64,000 nt of DNA from Zhengitettix transpicula (taxonomy: Eukaryota; Arthropoda; Insecta; Orthoptera; Tetrigidae): assembly GCA_037074705.1 (NCBI GenBank), contig CM073593.1, positions 105,299,738 through 105,363,737 of the forward strand, in the 5' to 3' direction. Positions 22,546 through 34,744 of the stretch are shown here, piece after piece; position 1 is the first letter of the stretch; every line of letters starts with the position of its first letter. Below the pieces are notes generated by a model, which worked only from the letters and a program-made list of their open reading frames with translations, was not told the DNA's origin and ran no database searches. A program made the position numbers and the translations under genes.

Positions 22546-23590
22546 AAACTGATTTAGAGTGGTCGAGTGGTTCGTCTAGGAAAGGGGGGGAATACGTGAA
22601 GAGCGTCGTGGAGTGTTGCTCGAGAGCGAGTGGTGGAGCAAAAGGACGAGTGGACCGACGCGCCTGACTAATGAGGTCTCAAGGAAGAGACGCCGAGGAA
22701 CGTCCGACGGCTACGAAACATTTTACTGTCTCGGATATTTTCCCGATAAAGAGCTACTAAATTAATTATATCGTAGAAGGGAAGTTGAAAGGGCCGTTGG
22801 TCCACCATAAATTACTTTACTTCATTTCAGCCTGTTTTACTCAAGAAACTTAAATATATATCGTTCATTTATGCTACAACCTGGATCATAGAACGCCTCA
22901 AATCTGTAGACGTAAAGATAACATGTTTTTTTATTATTGTTTTCTTATATAATTTCGTCATTATTACCAACTGTTGTGTTTGCTGAGCTTCACCGCCATC
23001 ATCACGTCACGTATTGTCACGTGACTTAACGTGTCCACAAAAACTGAGCGATACTACCCCTGCCAATGTTGTCTTACGGACCAGAGATATTCATTCTTCT
23101 ATCACGGTACGTCACGCATCTGTCATCTGCTCTCTGACGTCACGCCACGTCCCATCTTTAATCTGTTTTAAACGTTGTGAAGGTGCTTGAGGATGCCTCG
23201 TCACATTTTTTTTCCAATTGTACAAATAATTATTTTGCTGAATTACCTGAAGTGTTATTATTTATTGTTCATAATCCACTAAAACCTCACCATTATGAAG
23301 GTACAACTCTTGATATCTCCAAAATGCCCGCTCATACAGTAACTTCTTTACAGAAGAAAAGTTGTAGAGAATTTACTTATCTTTTTTAACGCACTATCGG
23401 TTTTTAAAAAAATCATCTACAATTTACACCTAACTCCAAATAAAAAAGAAATACACGAGTTATTATTTGTCTGATTTTTAAATCTATCAACCGTACTTTT
23501 TCGCATTTAATTTAATTATTCGATTGAATAAAATATTTAAACAACGTGATTTACTCTCTCAGACAGGTCCGTCTATTATTTAATAAAGAT
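22545..23590. other. Unassigned spacer
   Basis: A GC-richer patch (22560-22700) is followed by AT-rich DNA. A 70-codon plus frame at 23177-23389 has no recognisable domain. TGACGTCA recurs at 23136-23143. Confidence 0.4.
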
Positions 23591-23599
23591 AAAAAAAAG

Positions 23600-24118
23600 A
23601 CCTGCGAGGGCTATCCTCTCCCAGGCACAACCTTTTAGCAGAGACGGAGGGGGCTACCTCTGGGGATGCCTCCTCCTCTCTCCGTTTTTGAACCAACGTT
23701 CCCACAAGCCGAGGCACCTGTTCTGAGAGGTGTATGAACCGGGGTCTCAGACCTTGGTAATACGCTTAAGAGCTGTTTCGTGTTCCCATTGGAACAGTCG
23801 GCCAGCTGTCTCCTAAACAGGTCGAGGCACAGAGAAGGGAATGCTGCGTCCTCCCCCACACCCCCTTGCCACTGGAAGGGCGTTGGACAAGTACCCAATG
23901 CCCGACCTGCATGATGCAGGTTTTCTAGGGTTTTGCCTACATCACTTTTAGGCTAATTGCCGGGTAGGATCTTTTAACTATTTCCCGGGGGCCCTAGTTA
24001 ACCCTTGGCCACCTTCCTCTACCCTCCCGCATCCCCCCCTTTTAAATCCCTTCCTATGCTATTAAAGGGGAGTTGCCACCATGTGGATTACCCTCATGTA
24101 GCCTGGTACCCTAAAAAT
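23600..24118 (+). mobile_element. Family A retroposon, full length
   Basis: It starts with the 5' hairpin (CCTGCGAG then CTCCCAGG, one mismatch, 23600-23625) and ends CATGTAGCCTGGTACCCTAAAAA at 24094-24116. The order of internal blocks is the same as in other copies. It is truncated by nothing obvious. Confidence 0.85.
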
Positions 24119-25765
24119 AATCAAAACACGTGACTTAGTACTAGACTTAAATTTTTATATAATATTTTGAGTAAATATCTATGGTTGTAATATAAGACCT
24201 TCTACGTTCAGTAATACACTATTATTCTAAATAAGGTCCGTATAACAGTTTATATTACATGTGACTGTCTCTAGATTTAGATTTGCAGGCAGCAATAATC
24301 GGGATTTCCGTAACGGCATTAGATTCGCTTTTCCCGTAACGTACGACTGATAGGTGCACAGTAAAAAAAGAATGCTCAGAGCCACTTGTCTACTGGCCGT
24401 GACCCACGTGACAGGCCGCAGTCACGCTTCCCCTCTACGGCCGGGGCGACGCGTCACGTGACGTCACAGCAGAGTGTCTCCTCCGCCTTTAAAACGCAAG
24501 CGACCTGCGTCTACCGAAGAACAAATGAGACCCTGGCGTGGTCCGCAGCGGATGGGCGTGGAGTGAAGAAGGAGGAGGAGAAGTTCTCGCGACAGGAAAT
24601 TAAATGGAATTCCGATATCGCGACCGCCTGTAATTGGGCGTCGACCTTGTCGGCGAGCAACACGTGGTGGTGGTGGCGGAGGACCTCGGCCACTTCGTAA
24701 TTCATTTAAAGTGTTTATTAGCCGACAGAGTGGAGCTGAAAATTGTGTTAGGCGTCGCCAGCGGGCCTTCGGACACGAGGAAGGCCTCGGCGGCGGTAAT
24801 TAACCTAAAACAATTAGGAAAGAGAAGGAAGGGGGCGGCTCCGGCCAACTCAAATTACAACCTGAATAAGTTAATATCTTGTTGATCTAACGGGCAAATT
24901 TGTCGCAGTTTGTATCGAGTTGTTCCGGACAGCAAAATGGCAAGGGGGAGTGAATTTAGCTCGTTAAACAAAGTTCGGAGGAAACCGGAGGGTTCTGGTC
25001 CCTTGGTTAAGTGGCCAAGTTTCTCTTATTATTTCAGCACGTCCTCAAACATTGCCAGTTACCCCTTGGAGAGAGATGCTGCGAGGCTCTGCTTGAATAC
25101 ACTCGGGCGTAAGTCCCGGGAAAACTAACACAAGTAATGGAAAAAAATTACTGTAGAAAGACTTGGTACTTTACGTCTGAATCTCTATTTGTACAGTTGT
25201 ACAGGGCCGAAGACTAATTGGCGAGACTTTCCAGTGGTATGTCCATAATCAAATAAATTTTTTGTCACCTACGAGGAGATTTCGTAAAGGAAGTCGAAAC
25301 CTGCGGATTGATTTTGTTAAATGTTACAATATATTTTACAGTAATTCCCCCCCCCCCCTCAAACTAAATACGACAGAATCCTGATCAGTGATCAGAAATT
25401 CCGGGGAAGGCCGAGTTTGAATGCATCTCTGCTGCTGTTGTTGTAATCAGTCCACCAGTCACTAAATTGATTCAGCTTTTCCGTGCTAATCTACTGCAGC
25501 CCACATTCACCCTGATTAGCCAATAGTCTGCGACAGGAAAATGTAATACCAAGGTCACACAACACAAGTCTTCCGGTTACGTTGCCTAATAACAGGTTCG
25601 CGCGGCGACTATGCGTTAACGGGCAGGGAGGCAGCGCGCACAATCTGGCAATACCGCGCTGGACGAATGGCTGAGGAGCTTTTGTGTGTGTGTGTGTCTG
25701 AAGAAAATATCAGACCAGAATTTTCTTTATTTAAATAAAAGATTCACTAAAGATTTTTTTTGCGG
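24119..25765. other. CpG-rich unassigned block
   Basis: 24380-24900 is CpG-rich and contains CACGTGAC/TGACGTCA (24455-24466), a TTTAAAAC and overlapping frames of 64-104 codons on both strands. None matches a known family. It could be a promoter or first-exon region. 25130-25760 is unremarkable apart from a C-run at 25347. Confidence 0.35.
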
Positions 25766-25767
25766 GG

Positions 25768-26270
25768 GGTAACAGGCTACACGAGGGGAATCCACATAGC
25801 GGCAGCTCCCCTTTAATAGCATAGGAAGGGATTTGAAAGGGGGGATGTGGAAGGGTAGAGGAAGGTAGCCAAGGGTTAACTAGGGCCCCCCGGGCTATAT
25901 TTCAAGGATCCTACCCGGCATTCGCCTAAAGAAATGCAGGACAAACCCTAGAAAAACCTGCATCAGGTAGGTCGGGCATTGGGTACTTGTCCCACGCCCT
26001 TCCGATAGCGGGAGAGGAGTTTTCTGTGGGGACGCAGCATTCCCTTCTCCGTGCCTCGACCAGTTTAGCAGGCAGCTGGCCGACTATTCCAATGGGAATA
26101 GCGGACAACTCTTACCGTATGCCCAAGGTCTGTGACCCCGGAACATACACCTCTCAAAACCAGGCTGAAGTGCCTCGGCTTGTGGGAACCTTAGCTCAAA
26201 AACCGTGAGGAAAATGCGTCCTCAAAGATAGCCCCTTCGTATCTCTCCTACAAGGTTCTGTGTCTTCGAT
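25768..26270 (-). mobile_element. Family A retroposon, hairpin end missing
   Basis: It has the tail end (preceded by T's and G's at 25755-25770) and all inner blocks, stopping at CTACAAGGTTCTG. The terminal hairpin, the extreme 5' end of the sense strand, is absent: a slight 5' truncation. Confidence 0.8.
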
Positions 26271-26789
26271 ATTCACTAAAGAAATATATATATAAATTTA
26301 AAGGACTGAAATTAATTAGTAATTAAGAAAGAAAACGATAATAGGAAAAAATAGTAGGTTTTTTTAAAAAAAAATAAACTGTATTTCAGATCAGAAAAAA
26401 AGGGTGCTTTATTATTCCGGCACTAAGAGTTCTTTAAATTAGTAGTAGATTGAGCTGTAGACCAATGTTAGAATAGGCTATAGCAGGAACCACGAAAATG
26501 TAATGTGTAGATTTTTTTTAAAAAAACATGAATTAGTATTTAAATATAGAACGAAAGAATATCTGAAGTAAATGATAAAAAAAATACTGGCAGGATTTTT
26601 CTATCCTAATCTGTTATCCCACTTTCATAACTTTCTTTATGGAAAGAATATATTCTTTATTATTTTGTTTTTATTACGTGTAATGTGTTAATTCTATATT
26701 TTTATGATACTTAATTCTCTAATTATTTTTACTAGTGGGTATTGAATTTTTTTTGAGGTCTGTGAATATTATATTACACCCTTAGTATG

Positions 26790-26960
26790 TATTATTTTTA
26801 TTTTTATTATTATTACTATTCATTTACTTATGTTGGACAGGGGAATTTTAGTTTTTTTTAATGTTAACTTCTAATTGCTTATTATTGTAGCACCCAATTA
26901 TTGTAATGACGTATCCTATTATCCTGACACGAGGACTAGTGGAATAAAAAATAAATCAAA
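26790..26960 (-). repeat. Family E copy 3
   Basis: The reverse complement matches copies 2 and 4 through CCACTAGTCCTCG, GGATACGTCATTACAATA, ATTAGAAGTTAAC and GTCCAACATAAGTAAA. Confidence 0.65.
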
Positions 26961-26969
26961 TTTTCCAGA

Positions 26970-28190
26970 ATCTATATTATTTGTCTCCAAGCGGCCACCT
27001 GACTGCTACGACGACGATGCGGGGGGTTGAGGGTGGAACTGCACAACGATTAAATATTTCTACTTATAGAAGCACGGCGCTGGACCTCTGGTGACGAAAA
27101 TAGCCACTAGCTGGTGTTATTGAACAGACGTTAAACAGGAAGGCAACAACAAAATGTAACGATGTTTCCTCGAATCGACGCGAAGCGAAATAAAGTGTTC
27201 ACTTTGAAACGGACATTTTATTTTTAAATTTTTAGTACTGATTGAATTAGCTCCCCCCCCCGTCCCCCCTTTGATACACGCCAACGTTGTTGGTCCTTTT
27301 TTTTATTTTATTTTTACGTCCTGGACGAGATTGGCAAACATTCCACTCTTAATTACACAACCCTTTAACTCCTCCTCTGCGAAGCCAATCTCAGATTTTT
27401 GTAAACCGAAATGAGACGACCATTTGTGTCCCCCTCCTCCACCCTCCCCCCGGGTCCACCACTCTGCCCCCCCCCCTGAAAAACGCTGTTGTTAAAACTA
27501 ATCTTTTTTATGGTTCGTATCAGGTGACTGACGCAGCTCTGGAATATTAAAATGGTGGCAAATAAACAGCACTCGGCCAGACGTGATAAAGTGACCTCAC
27601 TCAAACCCCCCCCCCCTCACTCCTCGCAAAAAACCTCCCTGTGGGGGGAGGCACAAAAAGAATTAACACTGGAAATCGTTTAGGCTTTACTGCAGCCACG
27701 TAATGGCGACAAAAGAAGCCGCCCCGGGGACGAATGCTTCCCAATTTAAAATGGCACGCTAACTCAATATAACCCACTGCTGAAATCTCAATTACGGCGA
27801 ACAGCCAGCGGTGCCAACTGGGCAGAAAAAAAAATCCCCTCCCCCCCCCCGCCCCCCGAGGTTCATTGTCCCACGTTCATAAATCTTTCGTAATGATGGC
27901 TTTCAATTTCGCTAGAGTATTCTTTCGAAAATTCCAAAACTGGACCCCCCCCCTGCCGCCGCTCCCCCTCCCCCAATCCCCCGAAAAAAAATCACGACAA
28001 CACGTACTACAATAAGTTTGTAACAAGAAAATGTTAAATATTTAATATAATAATACATGGTCAGGATAGTCAGGGAAAAAAAATATAATTATTCATCTTT
28101 TAAGACTGCAAACTGATGGTAGTAAAAATGAAACCATCCAAGGTATAAATAAATAAATATCAGCCAATTTTTAAGACAGAAAAAAATAAT
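26970..28190. other. Unassigned, many C-runs
   Basis: Several runs of 8-10 C (27255, 27471, 27608, 27841, 27950) on the plus strand. No coding frame is recognised. Confidence 0.4.
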
Positions 28191-28199
28191 TGGGTAATT

Positions 28200-28480
28200 A
28201 TTTTATTTATTTGAGTCTATTAGTCCTTGTATGAGGATACGCCATTACAATATAAATACAATTAGAAGTTAACCTAAGAATACCAAAATTCGGGGGTAAA
28301 AGAAATTTCCCAGTCCAACATAAGTAAAAGAACTGTTTAGGAATAATAACAAAAATAATATATCTTTAACTACACTAATAATAATAATAATAATTGAATG
28401 GAAACAAATAAAAAAAAATACATACAACGTTTCGTTTCCTTTTTAAAAACTACTTCAGGTGAACAAGATGTATATAATTA
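28200..28480. repeat. Family E copy 4 next to a hammerhead-like motif
   Basis: Family E spans 28200-28370. At 28425-28465 the minus strand reads CTGAAGT (last core A changed to T), a long T/A-rich helix II, GAAAC, GTT loop and GTA triplet. A single core change probably inactivates it. Confidence 0.5.
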
Positions 28481-29107
28481 ATTCTTTTTCAATATCATGC
28501 AATTTCAATAGACAATAAAAAAATATTTTAACGACATTTTTAAAAACGACTGGTTTTTTAACGTAAAGCCGTAATTGTTTTAATTATTTATTACAATTAT
28601 TTTAATATTACACGAGTGTGATTTTATTCATCCGTAGTAGGGATTTTTAAGGTTATATTTGTGTAGAGCAACTTAGATAAATAAATAGCGAAATAAAATG
28701 ATTAAAAAAATGACCATGAAAATATTGTTTGCCAATTAACAAAATTTCTACCACGTAACTAATTAACCTTGTAGAATTAATCACTACATTTTTTAAAATT
28801 TTATACATCTGAAACAGTATTTTTTTTAAAAAAAAGGAACGAACCGATGTGTTATTTTAATCTAAATGCTTTTTGACGTGTTGGCCGTTTTATATATTTA
28901 CTGATACCACTGTGATTAAAAAGTAAGGTGAAGCTGTCATTTTAAACTCCCGGGTATTAGTAAGGCAGGTAATTTTTTTTCCCTAGGTTTGTAGGACTGT
29001 CTATAATATTTGCCAAGCGTCTGTTTGTTAAAAGGTTTAATTATCTCAGAGTTACACGTGTGTGTTTCTGTAAACAACCAATTAAGTGAATTTTTCGATT
29101 TTTTGCA

Positions 29108-29940
29108 ATGGGTGATTTTGTTGAGCAAAGAACTTGCATCAAATTTTGTTTGCGGAACGAATATTCTTGTGCGGACACGTTGAAGGCCTTTGGTGATCAA
29201 ACTATGGCACGTTTATAAGTGGTACAACGAGTTCAAAGACGAACCTCGCGCGCTCTGGACGACCATCAACGTCTACCGACGAGGGCCACGTCCAAAACAT
29301 CGTCGATGGACAATTAGAGATCTCGCTGATGGTGTTGGAATATCATTTGGCTCAGCCCAAACCACTTTGAAGAATGTTTTGGGTCTCAAAGTCTCGATTG
29401 GTGGAAAGAAAGCGTCGCGTTGATGTGTGTGAAACTTTGCTGTCTGACTGTCAGGACCACTTGAAATGCGTCATTACTGGAGAAGAGACTTGGATTCACG
29501 CCTACGACCCTGAAACCTCCGACCAATCCAGCGAATATCAAGGTGATGTTGACAGTCGTGGTGTGGTGCACTGTGAATTCCTTCCGCCGGGCCAAACTGA
29601 CAACAAAGAATATTATTTGAGCGTTATGCGTCGTTTGCGTGAAGCTGTTCGTCTTGGTTCCTTCATCACAATAATGCACCATGTCACACTGCATTGGTTC
29701 TTCGCGACTCACATCGTTCCGCAACCACCGTATGCGACTTCCGGCTATTCAGCAAACTCAAAAGGCCAATGCGGGGACGCCGTTTTGACACGATTGAGGA
29801 GATAAAAACCGAATCGAAGAAGGTCTTGAAGGCTATACCGGAAAAAGACTATTCCGACTGTTTCGATGACTGGAAAAAGCGTTGAAAAAAGTTCGTTTTA
29901 TCGGACGGGGATGAAATTGATTTGGAAGACTAAATAAATA
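29108..29940 (+). pseudogene. Mariner transposase relic
   Basis: Conceptual pieces in three frames line up in order with a Tc1/mariner transposase of the mariner group. The first is an N-terminal helix-turn-helix part starting [15 protein letters not shown] (29108-29217, ending in a stop). The second has WTIRDLADGVGISFGSAQTT (within 29190-29423). The third is the catalytic part with ITGEETW, EFLPPGQTDNKEYYL and LRRLREA-like blocks (29374-29700). The last is a C-terminal piece with FSKLKRPMRGRRF and DCFDDWKKR (29694-29885). The family's catalytic Asp in the TGDETW motif is Glu here. The second Asp, normally in HHDNAP, is Asn (29665-29685). The SPDLAPC segment before the third Asp is deleted. 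At least three frame changes and one stop make it non-functional. Terminal inverted repeats were not identified. Confidence 0.9.
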
Positions 29941-29984
29941 ATTTATTTTCTTATAATTTATTTTTGTGTAACGCCACTGCACAC

Positions 29985-30240
29985 CATTAAGGGTGCTTGC
30001 TCCCCTGTCCAGTACAGAAAGGCGTAGAAACTTTACATAAACAACATCGGGAGAAATACTATCAATGCGAATCACCCCGAAAAAAAAATCCGGGGGGGGG
30101 AGGGGAGGGGTTAGTCGATGTCTTACCCCCATCAGTGTTTATTTTGTGGTTCGAAATCTGGTCAAAGTTGTTCCACGGGTGTAGATTTGTATGCGGAAGA
30201 CACACACAGGCACAGTCTATTTTATTTATTATAAGATTTT
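29985..30240 (+). mobile_element. Family D fragment, RTE-like 3' end
   Basis: It ends GTGTAGATTTGTATGCGGAA, then CACACACAGG and TTTTATTTATTATAAG, matching the tail of 20430-20595. It starts right after the mariner relic, suggesting that mariner sits in or beside a D copy. Confidence 0.5.
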
Positions 30241-30266
30241 ATTAATATGTTCTAATTTTTCATTTT

Positions 30267-30269
30267 TAC

Positions 30270-30304
<35 letters not shown>
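30267..30304. repeat. (AT)n microsatellite
   Basis: A TA repeat of about 36 bases. Confidence 0.95.
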
Positions 30305-30306
<2 letters not shown>

Positions 30307-32530
30307 ATAAAACAAATTAGGCTGATTTATTTATTCATATTTCGATGAAGTCAGATAAATGTAACTGTAACTGTTGATGTTATAGAACAGTCTAACCGTA
30401 AACGTACGGAAATTTAAATGAAAGTGCAATTTAAATGTGTATTTTGACTCACTTCAGCTCGTATCACGTGACTGTTTCCTCAATCCTTGAAGCGTTGCTT
30501 CGTCTGGGGCGCCATCAACGATAAAAGACTAATCTAATCTCGTCACGCAACACGTTTGGCCTTTATATTACGATAACACAGGCTCACTTTGCTGTTCACG
30601 TTTCCTTCTGGTGACAGGTCAACCGCCAACCGTTAACACGAAATGGTTTGGCTAAAAGGAGGGATAATCCAAACTGCTTCCACATATATTTTTTTTTAAA
30701 AAAAGAAGAAGAATGTATTGCGCTATTACGCTCGTTTTAGCTTTTTTGTGAGGTCGAGGCTTTGTCTTTGTGTTAAAAGCACGGGCTAATTACAGAGCTA
30801 GATTAAAGTGTAAACACATGTGGCTTGATGACGAGGCAACTTCATAAGCAACGCCTTTGTCGTCCTCCGCGTAATGGCCACGAGAATTGGCATCGGCGGC
30901 GGCGGCGGCGCAATTCCTGAGCCTCCTGAGGATCCTCTCTGTCTCTCTTTTCCCTGGGCAAGGGGTGAAGGCCTTTTCGTGTTGAAATAAAAGGCAACTG
31001 CGCGTTCCTTAACGGCCCAGGCGGCAATATCAATGAAAAGTCGCGAAGGTGGGCGGGGGGGGGGGGGAGGCGCTCGTTGCTCCTCCGAAATGTCTCTCTG
31101 TTGGGAAAGAGTCAGAACGGGATTATTGCTCTTAAAATAGTTTGAAGCAGCCACTGGAGGGCGGAAGTCGCAGAACGGCAGAGAATTTTAAATGCGATGG
31201 CTGTCGTTTAACGGTAAGTTGACGACTGCTTGAGGGGGAGGGAGGGAGGGAGTCTGAAGGAGACCGTTCTACCTTGGCCCCTCCGTAATTATTGGCGCCA
31301 TTGTCGATATTGCGAAGGTGCAATTAAGAAAATCTTGAGACGGAAGGTAACTGCTTTATTTTTTAATTCCATCACTCTTATTACAGAGAATTGTGACAGG
31401 AAGATGAGACAAGACCCAAATGATCATGATTATATGACGGCCAAACGTGACACGCAAGCTTCGTGAGTCCCTACCTTCCTCTACAGCGGCCATTTTGGTT
31501 TTCTTACAAACCCAGAATTTGTGTTTGAATGTTTTTAGGGACGTCACTCAAAGGTTTACTGATCTGGTTAATTTAGGAATTCATCAAGCTGCGTATTAGG
31601 AATCACCCGTATTGTTTCCACGCGGTTGAAACGTTTGTGAAAAGAATGTGTATTTTATTCCATGTACCGCGAAGCAAGGGAGAGAACGTAGCGACCACGG
31701 CACGTAAATCAAACAGTTCTTGGATGAGTGTCATTTGTTATGGATTGCGGAAGACAAATCCGTATATAGAAATGAGACCAAAAAAAATAATGAGGCCAAA
31801 AAAATTACTAAAGTACATAAATAAATAACATAAGTTATTTAGCTGTGTACACACGAGCGTAGGTGGGACAACAACGAAAGGTGGATGGGAGGAAAAAATC
31901 TGGATGAGGTCACAAGGACGCGTAATAGAAAAGGAAACGGACGCTAGGCAGAGAAGGAGAAACGAAAAATTCCCGGGCGTAACAGATTGTACGACGGCTA
32001 GAGACGGATTCGAACAAACGGCCCATAAAAACACCTGAATGAAAATTCGTGAGAAACGGTTCCACTGTCTGTGTGGTGCAGGCGGGGGACGAGAATAAAT
32101 TGAAAAGAAGAGCCTGAGGAAGGCTTCGGGGATTGGTGGGGGAGAAGGGCGGGAATCCATCACAATGAGCCTCTCTGCCCTTGATGGATGGCTGGAGCTC
32201 GTAGCTCAATGCACTTGGGTTTGTTTCCGCTGCAGACGAACGATCCATCGATCCCGGAAGTTTCGGCAACGGGGGGCGAGTAACTCACCAGACCACGGTT
32301 ACCAATCTTATAAAGTCCAACAGTCTGCAGCGGGACGTGTAATAACACGGTAATTTGAAGGTGACGCGACACCCGTGAAGAAATGTCGGTAACCTCAACG
32401 TCTATCACCATGAAACTAGCACTTTGGTTGTTACAACGAGCCTGACCCCGTAATAAATTATGTGCACCAAACAATTACCCTAATTCAGTTTTCTCACTGC
32501 CTAATTTTAGGACTTTAATGACAAATTGAT
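30305..32530. other. Mostly unique, GC-rich patches
   Basis: 30780-31330 and 31850-32330 are GC-richer, with overlapping frames of 60-140 codons on several frames and strands, a G-run near 31059 and GGCGGC repeats near 30894. None carries a recognised domain. A donor-like CGGTAAGT occurs at 31211-31218 on plus, without a supporting coding frame. Confidence 0.35.
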
Positions 32531-32531
32531 A

Positions 32532-32533
<2 letters not shown>

Positions 32534-32577
<44 letters not shown>
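32534..32577. repeat. (AT)n microsatellite
   Basis: A TA repeat of about 42 bases; another of about 35 bases lies at 32867-32902. Confidence 0.95.
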
Positions 32578-32579
<2 letters not shown>

Positions 32580-32865
32580 GAACAACGACAATAGGAAAGC
32601 AGAAAATGTCGAGTTTTCACAGTGTCTGTTTGTACATTAATAATCTGTGATGTTTGATTTAACGTGGAGCATCTCTGGAATTGTCTCTGGCTGGGGGCAA
32701 CGACTAAAATCTTAGAATTTCGCACAATCAAATGTTATGTTTAGAATTGATGATATGTTTTGGAGACTAACAGATTGTCTCTGACATTAGACATATGTTC
32801 CTTGATACGGGTGTTAAGGGAACGTTTCGTTCGCCCTATGTAGCAGGAATTACAATTAGAGCAAC

Positions 32866-32905
<40 letters not shown>

Positions 32906-32959
32906 ATGTTCCACACTTTTTCACATATTTCCTTCTCCCTTTCTTGCTTACGAGTGGTA

Positions 32960-33012
32960 ATGTTGCACCTGAGGAGGTCCCAAAAAAATGTTGAGGACGA
33001 AACGCAGTTTTT
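32960..33012 (+). ncRNA. Hammerhead ribozyme motif, core intact
   Basis: The plus strand has CTGAGGA (32969-32975), helix II GTCC/GGAC, GAAA (32999-33002), C, loop GCA and GTT (33007-33009). All core residues fit. Helix I pairing to the T/A-rich downstream flank is poor, so activity is doubtful. Confidence 0.5.
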
Positions 33013-33019
33013 TTAAAAA

Positions 33020-33810
33020 AAATTTTTATTAATTTTTCCCCCCTCATGTATTTGGAAGTAATTTAATATTGAAGATAATAAATAGTAAACCAATCTACAG
33101 TCTCCAACGTATATTTATTTTAAAACAATCAGTACTTTACAACCCCCCCCCCCTTACTGGTCCATATTAATTCTAAACCAGAATTAAAGTAAATCGACGT
33201 ACTTTTGTGTCGTGTCGTTTTACAACCACACTTTCTTTTTGTTAGGGCTGAATGAGGCGGGGGTGGGTTCCATTGAATTATTAAGCTACAATTATGAATA
33301 AACTTTTCTTGAGGGAAGTCAACATCTAACGGGATTCATTTTGGTAATAAAAGTTAATATTTTCAATTATTTTTAGGTGAGATTCGTAATGAATTAAAAA
33401 CATTTTAAAATCAATATAAAATTAAATATTTTAGAACATTAATAATCAGTTTTTCTTATTAAATTGGACGATGAGATAATGGTTCGACATGTCAGTAATG
33501 AAAGTTCGTTTTCCTTCTACCGTACTTGAATGCTTGTGGCTGGTAACTGCCGCAGAATCCAGTTTGAAGCGGGTCTGAATTCCTCGTTTAGTAGTCGTAA
33601 ATTTATTATAACGTCAGTTCAAACACATACTTGAGCGGTTGTAAACAAGACCCCCCCCCCCAAAAAAAAAAAAGTTTGCGCAGACAAACGAAAATAAACG
33701 CGCAGCAGAGGTGACGCCATGTTTAGTCCTGATTTATTTATTTATTTTATTTTCAATTCCCTCTGCTGCAATATATAGAAACAAAAATAAATAAACTACA
33801 GCCAAGAAGG
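33020..33810. other. AT-rich spacer
   Basis: No gene is recognised. C-runs at 33142 and 33652, and a weak acceptor/donor-like TTTTTAGGTGAGA at 33370-33382. Confidence 0.4.
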
Positions 33811-33812
33811 GT

Positions 33813-34304
33813 AAGGCCGGCGAGGGCTATTCTCTCGCAGGCAGAACCTTGTAGGATGCCTTGGGGATGCCTTTTCCTCTCCGTTTTTGAACTAAGGTTC
33901 CCACAAGCCTAGGCCTGTTCTGAGAGGTGTATGTCACTGACCTAGGGCATTCGGTAAGAGTTGTTTCTCTGTTCCCATTGGAACAGTCGGCCAGCTGCCT
34001 CCTAAACTGGCAAAGGCACTGGCAAAAGCTGCGACCGCACAGCAAACCCATCCAAGGAAGGGCGTGGGACAAGCACCAAATGCCCAACCTACCTGATGCA
34101 GGTTATTCTAGGGTTTTCCCTGCATCACATTTAGGTGAATTGCCGAGAAGGATCCTTAAACTATAGCCCGGGGGGTCCTGGTTGAGCCTTAACTACCTTC
34201 TTCTACCCTTCCGCGTTCACCATTTCATATCCTTTCGTATGCTATTAAAGGGGAGTTGCCATCATGTGGATTACCCTCATGTAGCCTGTTACCCTTAAAA
34301 AAAG
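33813..34304 (+). mobile_element. Family A retroposon joined to family B
   Basis: It has the 5' hairpin (GCGAG, GGCTATTCT, CTCGC, 33819-33838) and ends TGTTACCCTTAAAAAAAG at 34288-34305. The next bases, AGAAACAGTACTG, are family B read backwards. The same junction occurs at 56200-56225. Confidence 0.85.
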
Positions 34305-34740
34305 AGAAACAGTACTGCAGGGGTGCTAAACCCCTAGCATAAAGGTGGAAATAATTATATTTGAAAAACTTGCTAATTTTGTGTTTCGCTCGTAAAGAGA
34401 CCATGACGTCACTCGGCATAGAGAGACGTTACTACGCGACGAACAATGGAAATAGTTCCTTTTCCCGTAATGCAATAAAGCAGAAATATTTCCACTGGAT
34501 AAAAAGTATTTATACAGTAATTCTCTATGTAATAATAATAATAAACCACAATACTAAATACTTTACGATCCTTTGCGGAAAATGTAAGCTAATTTTCGTG
34601 CCATGTTAGTGACTCCAATATGGCGACTATTTGATTACATTGTGAATCTAGCTAAGAATTTCTCCCTCAATTTAATCTTTGGTAATGTCTGAAGAGTGAG
34701 GGACAATTATATCCTGCAATACTCAAGGAGTATATTGCCT
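34305..34740 (-). mobile_element. Family B fragment abutting family A
   Basis: The reverse complement matches 21575-22010 (from TCAAGGAGTAT-like to GGGGTTTCTCACC-like), including TGACGTCA at 34404-34411 and the CGCCATATTGGAGTCACTAA block. Confidence 0.8.
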
Positions 34741-34744
34741 TAAA

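Noticed and set aside
24386..24885. Overlapping frames in the CpG-rich block as a protein
   Set aside because: Three frames on two strands are open at once; peptides are Arg/Ser/Trp-rich and match no known family. It may be promoter-type DNA instead.
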